Shown here: positions 1 through 8,479 of the stretch, piece by piece
Position numbering within the stretch: the first letter of the stretch is position 1
Layout of the letters: each line of letters starts with the position of its first letter
Origin: Betaproteobacteria bacterium
GTDB taxonomy: Bacteria; Pseudomonadota; Gammaproteobacteria; Burkholderiales; SG8-39
Direction of reading: 5' to 3'
DNA: 37,072 nt
NCBI GenBank assembly: GCA_016234705.1
Contig: JACRAS010000022.1
Span: 1-37,072 of the forward strand
Translations under genes and position numbers: made by a program
Notes under the pieces: model-generated
The model's input: the letters and a program-made list of their open reading frames with translations, nothing else
What the model was told of the DNA's origin: nothing
Database searches by the model: none

Positions 1-1
1 C

Positions 2-323
2 AAGGATAAAAACAAGGACAGCGCTGGGGTTTTATCCAAGATCGTCGATTGCGCGCGGATGCGCTTTTCATCCGTGCGCAAGCGACGATCCGCGCGGACG
101 GTTTTTCGTCCGCGCAGGTTTTGCCAAAACCTGCGCGCTGCACGCGCCAACCCAGTTTTCCGAACGGATGAAAAGCGCATCCGTTCGGAAAACTGGGTTA
201 TGAAATTACTCAGCAACAATTGTCACATCCGCGCGAATGTTTTTGGTTGCGGCCGGCAGCCGCTCTAAGGATAAAAACAACGACGGCTTGGGTTTGCCTT
301 TATCCGAGATCCTCGATTGCTGC
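2..323 (+). repeat. Nested-hairpin repeat, copy A (may continue past the left window edge)
   Basis: This non-coding stretch is a row of inverted repeats: 4-37 (GGATAAAA/TTTTATCC), 40-90, 92-115 (GCGCGGACG arms), 116-132 (AGGTTTTG/CCAAAACCT), 133-147, and 149-199. The last is a perfect 22-bp stem with loop AAAAGCG. The stems at 40-90 and 149-199 share the apical CGGATG/CATCCG pairing and differ further out. The opening motif at 2-15 recurs at 267-280, so the array is partly tandem with a period of about 265 bp. The second unit breaks off in the first stem near 320, beside the 3' end of greB. The same order of hairpins is found inverted at 8884-9254. I see no transposase and no credible protein. 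Function is unknown. Confidence 0.85.
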
Positions 324-373
324 AGATCGATTTGCGGTCCTGCGTCGATCGATGCCGACGTAGATCTGCCGGC

Positions 374-928
374 TTACGGCAGATTTACGTAGCGGATATC
401 CACCACGTCCAGTTCTTCCACTCCCGATGGCGTGCGCAACGTCACCGTATCGCCCACGCCCGCCTTGAGCAGCGCGCGGGCGATGGGCGAGACCCAGCTC
501 ACCCGTCCCCGCGCCGGATCGACCTCGTCCATGCCGACAATGCTGACGCAGCGCTCGGCGCCGGCGCGATCGCTCACCGTCACCGTGGCGCCGAAAAACA
601 CCCGGTCCTGCTCCTGGCCCCCGGTATCCACCACCTCGGCAATCTCCAGGCGTTTGATGAGGAAGCGGATGCGCCGGTCGATCTCGCGCAGGCGCTTCTT
701 GCCGTAGATGTAATCGCCGTTCTCGGAGCGATCGCCATTGGAAGCCGCCCAGTGCACGAGGCCGACCACCTCGGGGCGCTCCACCTCGAGCAGTTGCTTC
801 AGCTCTGCCTTCATGCGGGCGTAACCTGCGGGGGTGATGTAATTCTTCACCCCCGCGGGCTGCGCCGCCTCGGGCTCGAGCTCGTCTTCTTCCGGGCCCT
901 CCTGTTCCTTGGTGAACGCTTTACTCAA
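374..928 (-). CDS. greB: Transcription elongation factor GreB
   Basis: This 184-residue protein rescues backtracked RNA polymerase by stimulating transcript cleavage through the secondary channel. The N-terminal coiled coil carries the family tip motif: NGDRSENGDY at residues 64-73 contains the acidic pair D66 and E69 that holds the catalytic Mg2+ in Gre factors. The sequence YIYGKKRLREIDRRI follows, and the C-terminal FKBP-like domain fills roughly residues 105-184. The length is slightly above the usual 155-170 because of a Glu/Pro-rich N-terminal tail (residues 8-25). YIYGK and the Lys/Arg-rich coil favour GreB over GreA. The gene ends against the repeat array and is divergent from the ankyrin gene, so it is probably monocistronic. 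Confidence 0.95.
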   Translation of the reverse strand: MSKAFTKEQEGPEEDELEPEAAQPAGVKNYITPAGYARMKAELKQLLEVERPEVVGLVHWAASNGDRSENGDYIYGKKRLREIDRRIRFLIKRLEIAEVVDTGGQEQDRVFFGATVTVSDRAGAERCVSIVGMDEVDPARGRVSWVSPIARALLKAGVGDTVTLRTPSGVEELDVVDIRYVNLP

Positions 929-972
929 GGACTCTCCTCGCCACTATTGCAAACTACTGATTCCACGAATGG

Positions 973-978
973 ATTATA
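973..978 (-). promoter_or_regulatory. Candidate -10 box for greB
   Basis: On the minus strand this hexamer reads TATAAT, a perfect -10 consensus, 45 nt upstream of the greB start. No good -35 lies at 17 nt. TTGGCA occurs about 21 nt further upstream, which is too far for a standard sigma-70 promoter. The site lies in the short divergent region between greB and the ankyrin gene. Confidence 0.35.
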
Positions 979-1059
979 CTATTGCCAGCGGAGCGATCTT
1001 GCCAATCGTGGCCCGCCTGCTCACAATGGCATTCGAACGATCACAAAGCGGAGGAAGTC

Positions 1060-1749
1060 ATGGACTTTCTGCAAGCCAGAAAATACAAAGAATGGGCGCT
1101 CGTCGGTCTGGTCGGCCTCGCCACCCTCTTCTCCCTGCTTCCAGCCAACGTCACCGAGGAACTGAGCATCGACCGCGGCTACATCGCGGCGATCCTCGGC
1201 ATACTGCTGGTGATCGCGCTGTTCCTCTACCTGAAATTCGCTTTTTTCATCATGGTGGCGCTGCTGGTGGTCGGCGCCAACGTCACCGACAACTGGTCCG
1301 ATACGCTGGGGATCTCGAAGGTCCCGCTGATCATCGCCCTCGTCGCCATGGTCGGCATCTCGCTCATCAATTACGTGGTCAGCATCCTGCCCACCGGCCT
1401 CGAAGCGAAGCCACGGGAAAAAAGTCCCGAGGGCGTCAAGGCGATGTTCTATGCCATCGAGAAGGACAACCTGGTCTACGCGCAGAAAGTCCTGTCGATG
1501 GGCTTCGATCCCAACCTGCACAGCGACAATGGCTACACGCCGCTGCAGTACGCGGCCATGCGCGGCAATGCGCAAATGGCCGAACTGTTCATCCGCAACG
1601 GCGCCAATGTCAACATCCTCTCCAAGGAAGGCGAAAGCGCGGTGGAGCTGGCGCTGAAAATGGGCCACGGCGAAGCCGCGGATGTGCTGAAGAAAGCGCG
1701 CCAGGAACAGCTCGCCCAGGAAGAGGCGGCCAAGGCCGGGGCGAAATAA
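1060..1749 (+). CDS. Membrane-anchored ankyrin-repeat protein
   Basis: The 229-residue product has about four hydrophobic helices in its first half (near residues 12-28, 42-60, 62-74 and 88-110). A cytoplasmic-looking tail carries two ankyrin repeats: NGYTPLQYAAMRGNAQMAEL with NGANVN, and SAVELALKMGHGEAADVLKK. The end is a charged Ala/Glu/Lys-rich helix. Ankyrin repeats bind proteins, so an adaptor role at the inner membrane is likely, but no partner is evident. An upstream in-frame ATG at 982 exists. The start at 1060 is preferred because GGAGGAAG sits just upstream and the protein then begins directly with a membrane segment. Neighbouring genes do not suggest a pathway. Confidence 0.8.
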   Translation: MDFLQARKYKEWALVGLVGLATLFSLLPANVTEELSIDRGYIAAILGILLVIALFLYLKFAFFIMVALLVVGANVTDNWSDTLGISKVPLIIALVAMVGISLINYVVSILPTGLEAKPREKSPEGVKAMFYAIEKDNLVYAQKVLSMGFDPNLHSDNGYTPLQYAAMRGNAQMAELFIRNGANVNILSKEGESAVELALKMGHGEAADVLKKARQEQLAQEEAAKAGAK

Positions 1750-1924
1750 GGCGGCGCACGCCGAATCTCGGGGTGGTGCGGTTCTCCTTGTATGTTCTGA
1801 TTTCTCACGCCTCTGCGCGTGAAATCAATTCCCCCCATCAACGGGGTTTTGCAAGAACCTCGGAAGGTATTTATTTTCTGCGGTCCGAGTCCGACCGAGG
1901 AACTGAGGAAGGAGCCGATTAGCC

Positions 1925-3592
1925 ATGACCCGCACGACATCGAGCCAAAAACCTAAGCTGTCAAAACTAGAATCGGCGGAAAACGATCCTTCCGGCAGGG
2001 CTTTCGTCACCCGCTCAGGAATTGATCTGCCGGCGGAAAATTTCACCGCCGAGACCCTGCGGGGATGGGACCCGGCCCAGAAATTGGGGGAGCCGGGGGA
2101 ATACCCCTACACCCGGGGAATCCATGCCGATATGTACCGCAAGCGGCCGTGGACGATCCGCCACAACGCCGGCTTCGGCAGCGGCGAGAATACCAACGCG
2201 CTGTTCAAATATCTGTTCAAGAACGGACTCACCGGGCTGAACCTGGCCACGGACTTGCCGACCCAAATGGGCATTGAGCCTGACGATCCAAGAGGGCAAT
2301 TTGAAGCCGGGCGGGTGGGGGTGGCGTTGAGCACCCTGGAAGACATGGAGCGCTTGTACGACGGAATTCCGCTGGACCAGGTGAGCACCTCCACTGCACA
2401 CAACGGCATGGCCATCGTTTTCCTGGCCCAATACGTTCTCGCCGCGCAAGCGCAGGGCGTGCCGCCGTCGGCCATCCGGGGCACCGTGCAGAACGACATT
2501 ATCAAGGAAATTCTCGCCAGGGGTACCTACATATTTCCGCCGCGCCCATCGATACGGCTGGCGGGGGACGTGATCGAGTGGTGCATCAACAATGCGCCGA
2601 AATTCAACCCGATCAGCGTTTCCGCCTGCCATATGCAGCAGGCGGGGGCGACACATATTCAATCCTTTGCGTACACTTTCGCCAATGCTCAAGTTTACCT
2701 GGACGAGCTGATCCGCCGGGGCTATTCGGTGGACCAGGTGGCGCCGCTGTTTTCGTTCCTTATCCCGTCGACGGTGAACTTTTTCGAGGCGGCCGCAAAC
2801 CATCGTGCCGCCCGCCGGCTGTGGGCTTCTATCCTGAGAGAAAAATATGCCGCGAAAGATCCCCGCTCTTGGATGCTTCGTGCGGCGACTGCCGGAGACC
2901 AGACCGAACTCACCGCGGCCCAGCCCCTCAACAACCTGGCCCGCATCACCCTGCATTGCCTGGGGGCGGCGCTGGGAGGATCCCAGTCGATCATTCTGGC
3001 CGCCTACGATGAAGCATTCGACATACCCACCGAAAAATCCTTCCGGGCAACTCTCATGGCGCAGAACATCGTCCAGCGCGAGTCCGGGGTGGCGGACGTG
3101 GTCGACCCGCTGGCGGGGTCCTACTACGTGGAATGGCTCACCGATCGCTCGGAACAGGAGATGCGGGCCATCCTGCAGAAAATCGCCGATGCCGGCGGCA
3201 TGGTGAAAGCCATCGAAGAGGGAATCGTGCAGAGGGATATAGCGCGTCAGGCCTATGCGGAGGAACGGCGGATCCAAAGCGGACAGAAGGCCAGGGTGGG
3301 AGTGAACTGCCTGGTGGTGAAGGAGGAGGAGGGAGGAATGGAGCAGGAGACCTTCAGCGTCGATCCGGATCTCGGGCGCCGGCATATCGAGCGGCTGAAG
3401 GAGATCCGCCGACAGCGCGACCAGGGCAAGCTCACCGAATCCCTCGAGGGACTGAAAAGAGCTGCCGCGGACGAGAGTCAGAACCTCGTTCCCCACGTCA
3501 TGGAAGCGGTCCGCTGCATGGCCACGGGGGGCGAAATTGCAGGGGTGTTGAGGGAGGTGTTCGGAACCTACAAGCCTCCCTCAGGGGTTTGA
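1925..3592 (+). CDS. B12-dependent acyl-CoA mutase, catalytic subunit (methylmalonyl-CoA mutase family)
   Basis: The 555-residue protein is the TIM-barrel subunit of an adenosylcobalamin carbon-skeleton mutase; the cobalamin domain is encoded separately just downstream. Family motifs include [19 protein letters not shown] (61-79), [10 protein letters not shown] (186-195), FPPRPSIR (204-211) and CHMQQAGAT (235-243). Counting from the fixed TVQ motif, Gln197, Arg207 and His244 of Propionibacterium methylmalonyl-CoA mutase correspond to Q189, R199 and H236, all kept. Tyr89 becomes N81 and Tyr243 becomes C235. Isobutyryl- and 2-hydroxyisobutyryl-CoA mutases have Gln in place of Arg207, so retained Arg points to a substrate bearing a carboxylate, while Asn81 argues against plain methylmalonyl-CoA. 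AAGGAG at about 1910 supports the start. First gene of a run with its cobalamin subunit and MeaB. Confidence 0.9.
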   Translation: MTRTTSSQKPKLSKLESAENDPSGRAFVTRSGIDLPAENFTAETLRGWDPAQKLGEPGEYPYTRGIHADMYRKRPWTIRHNAGFGSGENTNALFKYLFKNGLTGLNLATDLPTQMGIEPDDPRGQFEAGRVGVALSTLEDMERLYDGIPLDQVSTSTAHNGMAIVFLAQYVLAAQAQGVPPSAIRGTVQNDIIKEILARGTYIFPPRPSIRLAGDVIEWCINNAPKFNPISVSACHMQQAGATHIQSFAYTFANAQVYLDELIRRGYSVDQVAPLFSFLIPSTVNFFEAAANHRAARRLWASILREKYAAKDPRSWMLRAATAGDQTELTAAQPLNNLARITLHCLGAALGGSQSIILAAYDEAFDIPTEKSFRATLMAQNIVQRESGVADVVDPLAGSYYVEWLTDRSEQEMRAILQKIADAGGMVKAIEEGIVQRDIARQAYAEERRIQSGQKARVGVNCLVVKEEEGGMEQETFSVDPDLGRRHIERLKEIRRQRDQGKLTESLEGLKRAAADESQNLVPHVMEAVRCMATGGEIAGVLREVFGTYKPPSGV

Positions 3593-3624
3593 GCAAAGAC
3601 TTGTTGAACCAAGAGAGGGATCAA

Positions 3625-4023
3625 ATGGAACACTCACGGCACACCCGCGTCCTCGTCGCAAAGCCGGGCCTGGACGGCCATGACCGCGGTGCCAAAGTCA
3701 TCGTGCAAGCGCTTCGCGATGCCGGAATGGAGGTGATCTATACCGGCTTGCACCAGACCCCGCAGCAGATAGCCCGGGTGGCCATGCAGGAAGACGTCGA
3801 TGTGGTCGGACTGAGCATCCTGTCCGGCGCGCATGAAGCCCTTTGCCAAGTGGTGATGGAGGAACTCAGTGCGCAGGGTCTGGGGAACGTGATGGTGATC
3901 GTCGGCGGGACTGTTCCTCCCAAGGATGTCCCCAAGCTGAAAGCCATTGGGGTAAAGGAGGTGTTCGGCGCCGGCTCCAGGTTCGAAGACATCGTGCAGT
4001 CCATCAATACCCATGTGCGCTAG
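3625..4023 (+). CDS. Cobalamin-binding subunit of the acyl-CoA mutase
   Basis: This 132-residue Rossmann-like domain holds base-off/His-on B12 for the catalytic subunit encoded 32 nt upstream. It has the diagnostic DxHxxG motif in [11 protein letters not shown] (D17, H19, G22), the SxL motif in GLSILSGAH, and the later GG in VIVGGTVPP, all used for the nucleotide tail. The size matches the stand-alone small subunits of isobutyryl- and 2-hydroxyisobutyryl-CoA mutases. In most methylmalonyl-CoA mutases this domain is fused to the large subunit. The ATG at 3625 has AGAGAGGGA just upstream. The reading frame is open far upstream, but that stretch overlaps the mutase gene and has no family similarity, so it is not part of this gene. 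Confidence 0.93.
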   Translation: MEHSRHTRVLVAKPGLDGHDRGAKVIVQALRDAGMEVIYTGLHQTPQQIARVAMQEDVDVVGLSILSGAHEALCQVVMEELSAQGLGNVMVIVGGTVPPKDVPKLKAIGVKEVFGAGSRFEDIVQSINTHVR

Positions 4024-4097
4024 TACGAGTGGCGTTCATCAGCTTCGGGTCGCTGCGCGCTGGGGCCGCGACCGACAGGGGATATGGGCTGAGAAAA

Positions 4098-5060
4098 ATG
4101 GGCAATGACGCAACCGACCTGCTGGAGGCCGGCATCCGGGGGTTCAAGGCCAGGCACGAAAGAGGACTTGCCAGGCTGATCACACTGGTGGAGACATCCC
4201 CCGAATTAGGCGATAGCATTTTTTCGAGGATAGGCGAGAGCCCTGCTCAGTCTCAGTGCCACGTGATCGGTTTCACCGGCCCTCCGGGGGCCGGCAAGAG
4301 CACCCTGGTGAACGCCGTCACCGCGGTGCTCAGAGGCGAAGGTCATCGGGTCGGCATCATCGCAGTGGACCCCACCAGCCCATTTTCCGGCGGGGCGATG
4401 CTGGGGGACCGGATTCGCATGGAACGGCATTATCTGGATCCGGGGGTATTCATCCGCAGCCTCGCCACCCGCGGGGGCGTCGGCGGGCTGTCCCCGGCCA
4501 CCAGGGACGTGATCAAGCTGATGCGGGCCTTCGGTTTCGATTACATCCTGGTGGAGACGGTAGGAGTGGGCCAGACCGAGCTGGATATCATGGCGGCGGT
4601 GGACACCGTGGCGGTTGTGCTGGTGCCGGAGGCGGGGGATAGCATCCAGGCCATGAAGGCGGGCCTTATGGAGATCGCCGACGTGTTTGTGGTGAACAAG
4701 GCGGACCGGCCCGGAGGTCAGGAATTCGAATCCGCTTTGCGGGCCATGCTGGGCCTGGCCCAGCAGCAGCGTCCGTGGGAGCCTCCGGTGGTGACCGCCC
4801 AGGCCGATCAGGACATAGGCAGCGCCGAAGTGATGGCGGCAATCAACCTCCATGCCCAGTACCTGCGCCGATCGGGGGAATTGGAAATCCGGCGTACCCT
4901 GCGGGAAGAACGGGAGCTGCTGGACATGGCTTTCGCTCACCTGGGCCAGCGTTGGAAGGCCATCAAGGGCCGGCCGGAATGGACGGAGCTGGCCGCCGGG
5001 GTGATTTCCCGGCGCGTCGGGGTGGATCGCTTCCTCAAGGCCATTGCCGATTCGGCGTAG
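4098..5060 (+). CDS. meaB: MeaB/ArgK-type G-protein chaperone of the mutase
   Basis: The 320-residue P-loop GTPase loads and protects adenosylcobalamin on acyl-CoA mutases. Visible motifs are Walker A GPPGAGKST (61-69), the family signature DPTSPFSGGAMLGDR (91-105), the switch segment ETVGVGQTE (153-161) and the base-specificity motif NKAD (200-203). The C-terminal helical region after about residue 230 is the dimerisation arm. Length is normal for the family. Placement directly after the two mutase subunits is typical of cognate MeaB genes. A GTG at 4029 would add 23 residues rich in Gly and Ala without family similarity. The ATG at 4098 gives the usual N-terminus (LLEAGIRGFKARHERGLARL) and is preferred. 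Confidence 0.93.
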   Translation: MGNDATDLLEAGIRGFKARHERGLARLITLVETSPELGDSIFSRIGESPAQSQCHVIGFTGPPGAGKSTLVNAVTAVLRGEGHRVGIIAVDPTSPFSGGAMLGDRIRMERHYLDPGVFIRSLATRGGVGGLSPATRDVIKLMRAFGFDYILVETVGVGQTELDIMAAVDTVAVVLVPEAGDSIQAMKAGLMEIADVFVVNKADRPGGQEFESALRAMLGLAQQQRPWEPPVVTAQADQDIGSAEVMAAINLHAQYLRRSGELEIRRTLREERELLDMAFAHLGQRWKAIKGRPEWTELAAGVISRRVGVDRFLKAIADSA

Positions 5061-5142
5061 GGATTAGTCTCTTATAAGTCAGGAGTTGACAAAAATGGCG
5101 AAGACTTGGATAAATAGAGACAGCGTATTCGCGGGGGGATTT

Positions 5143-5167
5143 ACAAGGGGGGCGCGCCCCCCCTTGT
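5143..5167. other. GC-rich perfect hairpin between meaB and the CoA-transferase gene
   Basis: The arms ACAAGGGGGG and CCCCCCTTGT enclose a short CGCGC loop. There is no T-tract on either side, so it is not a canonical rho-independent terminator. It may modulate or stop transcription within the 243-nt gap that separates the mutase trio from the downstream CoA-transferase gene. I see no open frame of interest in the gap. Confidence 0.5.
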
Positions 5168-5303
5168 TCGTGGGATAAAGGCTTTTCCCCTGCCGGAGAT
5201 ACTTCGTTTGGTTCCGGCTTGTCCGGCTTACGGGGAAGGTACGGCGCGGCGAATCCCGCGAAGCGGACGCCGCATGTACGCGGCACAATGACGGGAGGTG
5301 GCT

Positions 5304-6500
5304 GTGACGGAATGGCCCTTGTCCGGGATCAGAATCCTGGACCTGACGCATTTTCTGGCGGGCCCGTTCGGGTCCATGATCCTGGGGGATCTGGGGGCGG
5401 AGGTGATCCGCATCGAGCATCCCATCCATCTAGAGGATGCACGCAAGACGCCGCCCCATTTCATGGCGGGGGAGAGCATCTATTTCCTGTGTCTCAACCG
5501 CAACAAGAAGAGCATCACTCTGGATCTGAAAACCCCCCAGGGCCTGGAAGTGTTCTATGACCTGGTGCGGACCGCCGACGTGGTGTTCGACAACTTCCGG
5601 GCGGGGATTACCGAGAAGCTGAAGATTGATTATTCCCGGCTACGCGACATCAAACCCGACATCATCTGCTGTTCGCTGTCCGGGTTCGGCAGCAACGGAC
5701 CGTTCTCGGACCGTCCCGGTTACGATTACATCATGCAGGGTATCAGCGGACTCATGAGCCTGACCGGCGAGCCCGACGCCCCGCCGCAGAAAACCGGGAT
5801 CTCGGTGGTGGACCACGTAGGGGGGCTGTACGCGGTCATCGCCATCCTGGCATCGCTGGTGCAAAAGCAGCGTAAGGGCTCCGGTCAATTCTCCGACGTG
5901 GCGCTGCTCGACGGCATTCTTTCCTTTTTCAGTTACGTGGCCGGATATTTCTTGAACGCCGGCGACGTTCCGAAGAAAATCCCCGCCTCCGGGCATCCGT
6001 CTTACGTCCCGGTGCAGAACTTCGAAACCGCCGACGGAAACATCGTGCTGATGCCGGTCTCCGAAAAATTCTGGCAGGGCACCTGCCGGGCCATCGGCAA
6101 GCCGGAATGGGCCGATGACCCCAGGTTCCGGTGTGCCGCCGATCGGCTGCGGAACAAGCAGGCGTTGCTGGACCTGTTGATTCCCTTGCTCAAGCGCAGG
6201 CCTTCGGCTCATTGGCTGGAGGTGTTGACGCGCGAGGGGGTGCCCTCGTCGCCCATCAATACCCTCCCCGAGGGGCTGGAGCACCCCCAGGTCAAGGCAC
6301 GCGACATGGTTGTGGAGGTTCCCCATCCCGGCGCCGGGACGTTCCGGATGCTCGGCAATCCCATCAAGATGCCGGACAAGGATCCGGTCTACGCTTCTCC
6401 GCCCCTCCTCGGGCAACATACCGATGAAGTGTTGAGCGATCTGCTGGGTTATTCGAGGGACAAGATCGCGGCGTTGCGCGGCCGGGGAGTGATCCGTTGA
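5304..6500 (+). CDS. Class III (CaiB/BaiF/Frc) acyl-CoA transferase
   Basis: The protein of about 398 residues moves CoA between an acyl-CoA donor and a carboxylic acid through a covalent aspartyl-CoA intermediate. Landmarks are PLSGIRILDLTHFLAGPFG at the N-terminus, GDLGAEVIRIEHP, LDLKTPQG, and SVVDHVGGLYA with the expected nucleophile Asp at about residue 170; PSSPINT lies in the C-terminal half. Length is normal. The likely start is GTG at 5304, with GGGAGG five nt upstream; GTG at 5298 is possible but sits inside that ribosome-binding site. In context the enzyme could supply the CoA ester used by the upstream mutase, or release its product. The acid substrate cannot be read from the sequence. 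Confidence 0.9.
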   Translation: MTEWPLSGIRILDLTHFLAGPFGSMILGDLGAEVIRIEHPIHLEDARKTPPHFMAGESIYFLCLNRNKKSITLDLKTPQGLEVFYDLVRTADVVFDNFRAGITEKLKIDYSRLRDIKPDIICCSLSGFGSNGPFSDRPGYDYIMQGISGLMSLTGEPDAPPQKTGISVVDHVGGLYAVIAILASLVQKQRKGSGQFSDVALLDGILSFFSYVAGYFLNAGDVPKKIPASGHPSYVPVQNFETADGNIVLMPVSEKFWQGTCRAIGKPEWADDPRFRCAADRLRNKQALLDLLIPLLKRRPSAHWLEVLTREGVPSSPINTLPEGLEHPQVKARDMVVEVPHPGAGTFRMLGNPIKMPDKDPVYASPPLLGQHTDEVLSDLLGYSRDKIAALRGRGVIR

Positions 6501-6680
6501 GGCGGGATGCCGCAACCGGCGCTGGCGTCCCGGCCGCGTCGAATCGCGGATGATATAGTGGAAGCTATCCGCGACGGCGTTCCGGCGGAATGCGGGGACC
6601 CGTGGAAGGGGCGCGAGGAGCGGGCAGCACCGAAATTGGGGACACGAGTGAAGACTGTACTCATCAAAACGGAGGAGACT

Positions 6681-7718
6681 ATGATTCGTCGTCAGGGAAA
6701 ACGGGCCGGTATTATTCTTGCGTTGGGGTTGGCGCTTTGGGCGGGAGTGTCCGGCGCCCAGGACAAGAAAATTGTCCTGCGCTATGGGGATCATCTGCCC
6801 GCCAATCATTTCCTGGCGGAGCCCATGGTCCGGCATTGGCTGAATGCCGTTACCAAGAATACCAATGGCGCCGTGCAGTTCGAATATTACCCGGGAGAGC
6901 AATTGGGCAAGGCCAAGGATTTATTGGCCCTGACCCTTTCGGGAGTCGCCGATGTCGCGTTGATCGCGGCGTCCTATACCTCCGACAAGCTGCCCCTGAC
7001 CTCGGTGGCCGAGTTGCCTGGGGGGCCCGATAAATCGTGCGACGCCACCGCCGCCTTCCGGCGCATTGCGACAGGCGAGGGAATGCTCGCCGTCAAGGAA
7101 TACGTTCCGTTGGGATATCGGGCCATTTCGGTCGTAGTCCTTCCGCCGCAGCAGATTTTTTCCCGGCACGAATTGAAGTCGGCCAAGAGTTTCGACGGGA
7201 TGAAACTCACGACGGCGGGGGGCGCCAAGGAAATCATGCTGCGCAAGTTGAATGCGGTGCCGATTCGGATGGGAGCGCCGGAAATCTATGAATCCCTCTC
7301 CCGGGGCACCATCGACGGGGGCATTTTGGCCACCGCAAGCATCCTGTCGTACAACCTGCCGGGCCCCGCCAAATACGTCACCCTGGGGGAAAATTTCGGC
7401 AGTACCGTAGTCATCATCGGTATCGGCGAAACCCGCTGGAAACAACTCCCGCCGAGCGTTCAGAAAGTCATGATGGAGGCGGGGGAGGCGACCGGCCGGA
7501 ACATGTGCGGGGTGCTCGACAAGGACACTGGGGCCGATTACGAGAAACTGGCCCAGCGGGGAGCCGCGGCGGTGCGATTTTCGGCGGCCGACCATCAGGA
7601 AATCGCCGCCAAGGCCGCCACCGTTCAGGCCGAATGGGCCGAGGCCCTCGACAAGCGGGGGAAGCCGGGCACGGAAATATTGAAAGCCTTTAATCATGCC
7701 TTGACCGCAGGACGTTGA
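6681..7718 (+). CDS. dctP: TRAP transporter solute-binding protein (DctP family)
   Basis: This 345-residue periplasmic binding protein has a clear Sec signal peptide: RRQGKR, a Leu/Ala-rich core, then VSGA with cleavage near residue 27 before QDKK. The mature protein shows the DctP pattern: LRYGDHLPANHF, a conserved Arg-containing SRGTIDGG segment, and VKTF-like alternation later. GGAGGA at 6671-6676 fixes the start at ATG 6681; upstream in-frame codons lack similarity. The family binds carboxylates such as C4-dicarboxylates, keto acids and aromatic acids. No dctQ or dctM membrane genes are nearby, so it must use a permease encoded elsewhere or act as an orphan receptor. Its place after the CoA-transferase suggests it captures the pathway's acid. 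Confidence 0.85.
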   Translation: MIRRQGKRAGIILALGLALWAGVSGAQDKKIVLRYGDHLPANHFLAEPMVRHWLNAVTKNTNGAVQFEYYPGEQLGKAKDLLALTLSGVADVALIAASYTSDKLPLTSVAELPGGPDKSCDATAAFRRIATGEGMLAVKEYVPLGYRAISVVVLPPQQIFSRHELKSAKSFDGMKLTTAGGAKEIMLRKLNAVPIRMGAPEIYESLSRGTIDGGILATASILSYNLPGPAKYVTLGENFGSTVVIIGIGETRWKQLPPSVQKVMMEAGEATGRNMCGVLDKDTGADYEKLAQRGAAAVRFSAADHQEIAAKAATVQAEWAEALDKRGKPGTEILKAFNHALTAGR

Positions 7719-7756
7719 GATCGGGCCTCGGCCGCCGTTTCCCGAGAAATGTGTCG

Positions 7757-8479
7757 ATGCCGACCTTTGTGTCCCGGCGGTCCCGAATCGCGGATGCAGT
7801 GGAAGGCCTCCGCGATGGCCTGTTGTTCATCCCCCTCTATCTGCCGCTGGCGATTTCCTACGCCATCGCAGGGCAGATGTCCGGCCTCCGGGACTGGGAG
7901 ATCGTCCTGTGGTCGGCCGTCATTTACGCGGGCTCGGCCCAGTTAGCTTGTTTGAGCGCTTTGTCGGCGGGAGCAGGACTGGTGGAACTGTTGATCATCA
8001 CTTTCATGGCCAACGCCCGTCACGGCTTCATCGCCATCGGCGTGACGCCGTACCTTGGCGGCGTGACGCGCCGGGCGCTGCCGCTGCTGGGGTTCACCCT
8101 GGCCACTTCTTCGGTGGGCCTGCTGCCGGCCAAGGTCGCCAGGGGCGGCGATTTGCAGGCCTACGGACTGTCGGCCCAGTTTTGTCAATGGGCCCAGTGG
8201 GTGCTGTTTACGCTGTTGGGAGTCCGGCTGGGTCCCCTGGTTCCCGCCGCCTGGACTCCGGTCCTCGGCTTCGCCGTGCCCGCGGCGTTCCTCGGCCTGC
8301 TGGCTCCCTTGGTCCGGGAAAGCCCTGGGAGCGGGCTCACGGTGGCGCTCGTTTCCGCGGCCCTGGGGCTCGGGTTGACGGCGTTCTGGCCTCCCCAGAT
8401 TTGCGCCATCGTCGGCACTTTGGGGGGGGCGGTGGCGGGACTGCTGATCCCGGAGCGAGGTGACCGTGGAAAATGTTGA
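7757..8479 (+). CDS. azlC: AzlC family permease (first pair)
   Basis: The product, about 240 residues, is the larger subunit of an AzlCD inner-membrane exporter for branched-chain amino acids and related compounds. It shows the family N-terminus (GLRDGLLFIPLYLPLAISYAIA in hydrophobic form), the motif YAGSAQLA, the segment MANARHGFIAIGVTPYL and about seven to eight hydrophobic helices. The start is uncertain: ATG 7757 is used, with GTG 7751 two codons earlier and a TTG at 7715 also in frame. There is no strong Shine-Dalgarno. It overlaps azlD by 20 nt, so the two are translationally coupled. Confidence 0.88.
   Translation: MPTFVSRRSRIADAVEGLRDGLLFIPLYLPLAISYAIAGQMSGLRDWEIVLWSAVIYAGSAQLACLSALSAGAGLVELLIITFMANARHGFIAIGVTPYLGGVTRRALPLLGFTLATSSVGLLPAKVARGGDLQAYGLSAQFCQWAQWVLFTLLGVRLGPLVPAAWTPVLGFAVPAAFLGLLAPLVRESPGSGLTVALVSAALGLGLTAFWPPQICAIVGTLGGAVAGLLIPERGDRGKC

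Noticed and set aside
1833-1853. Terminator after the ankyrin gene (CCCC-ATCAA-CGGGG-TTTT)
   Set aside because: The stem has only four to five pairs and the T-tract is four bases; too weak to call.
2015-3496. Nearly 500-codon antisense open frame opposite the mutase gene
   Set aside because: It mirrors the codon structure of a well-conserved gene, is His/Arg-rich and has no recognisable domain. It is a shadow frame.
6507-6600. N-terminus of a GntR-type regulator (RIADDIVEAIRDG) upstream of dctP
   Set aside because: Only about 14 residues look right, no helix-turn-helix follows, and the DNA matches the azlC 5' end better.
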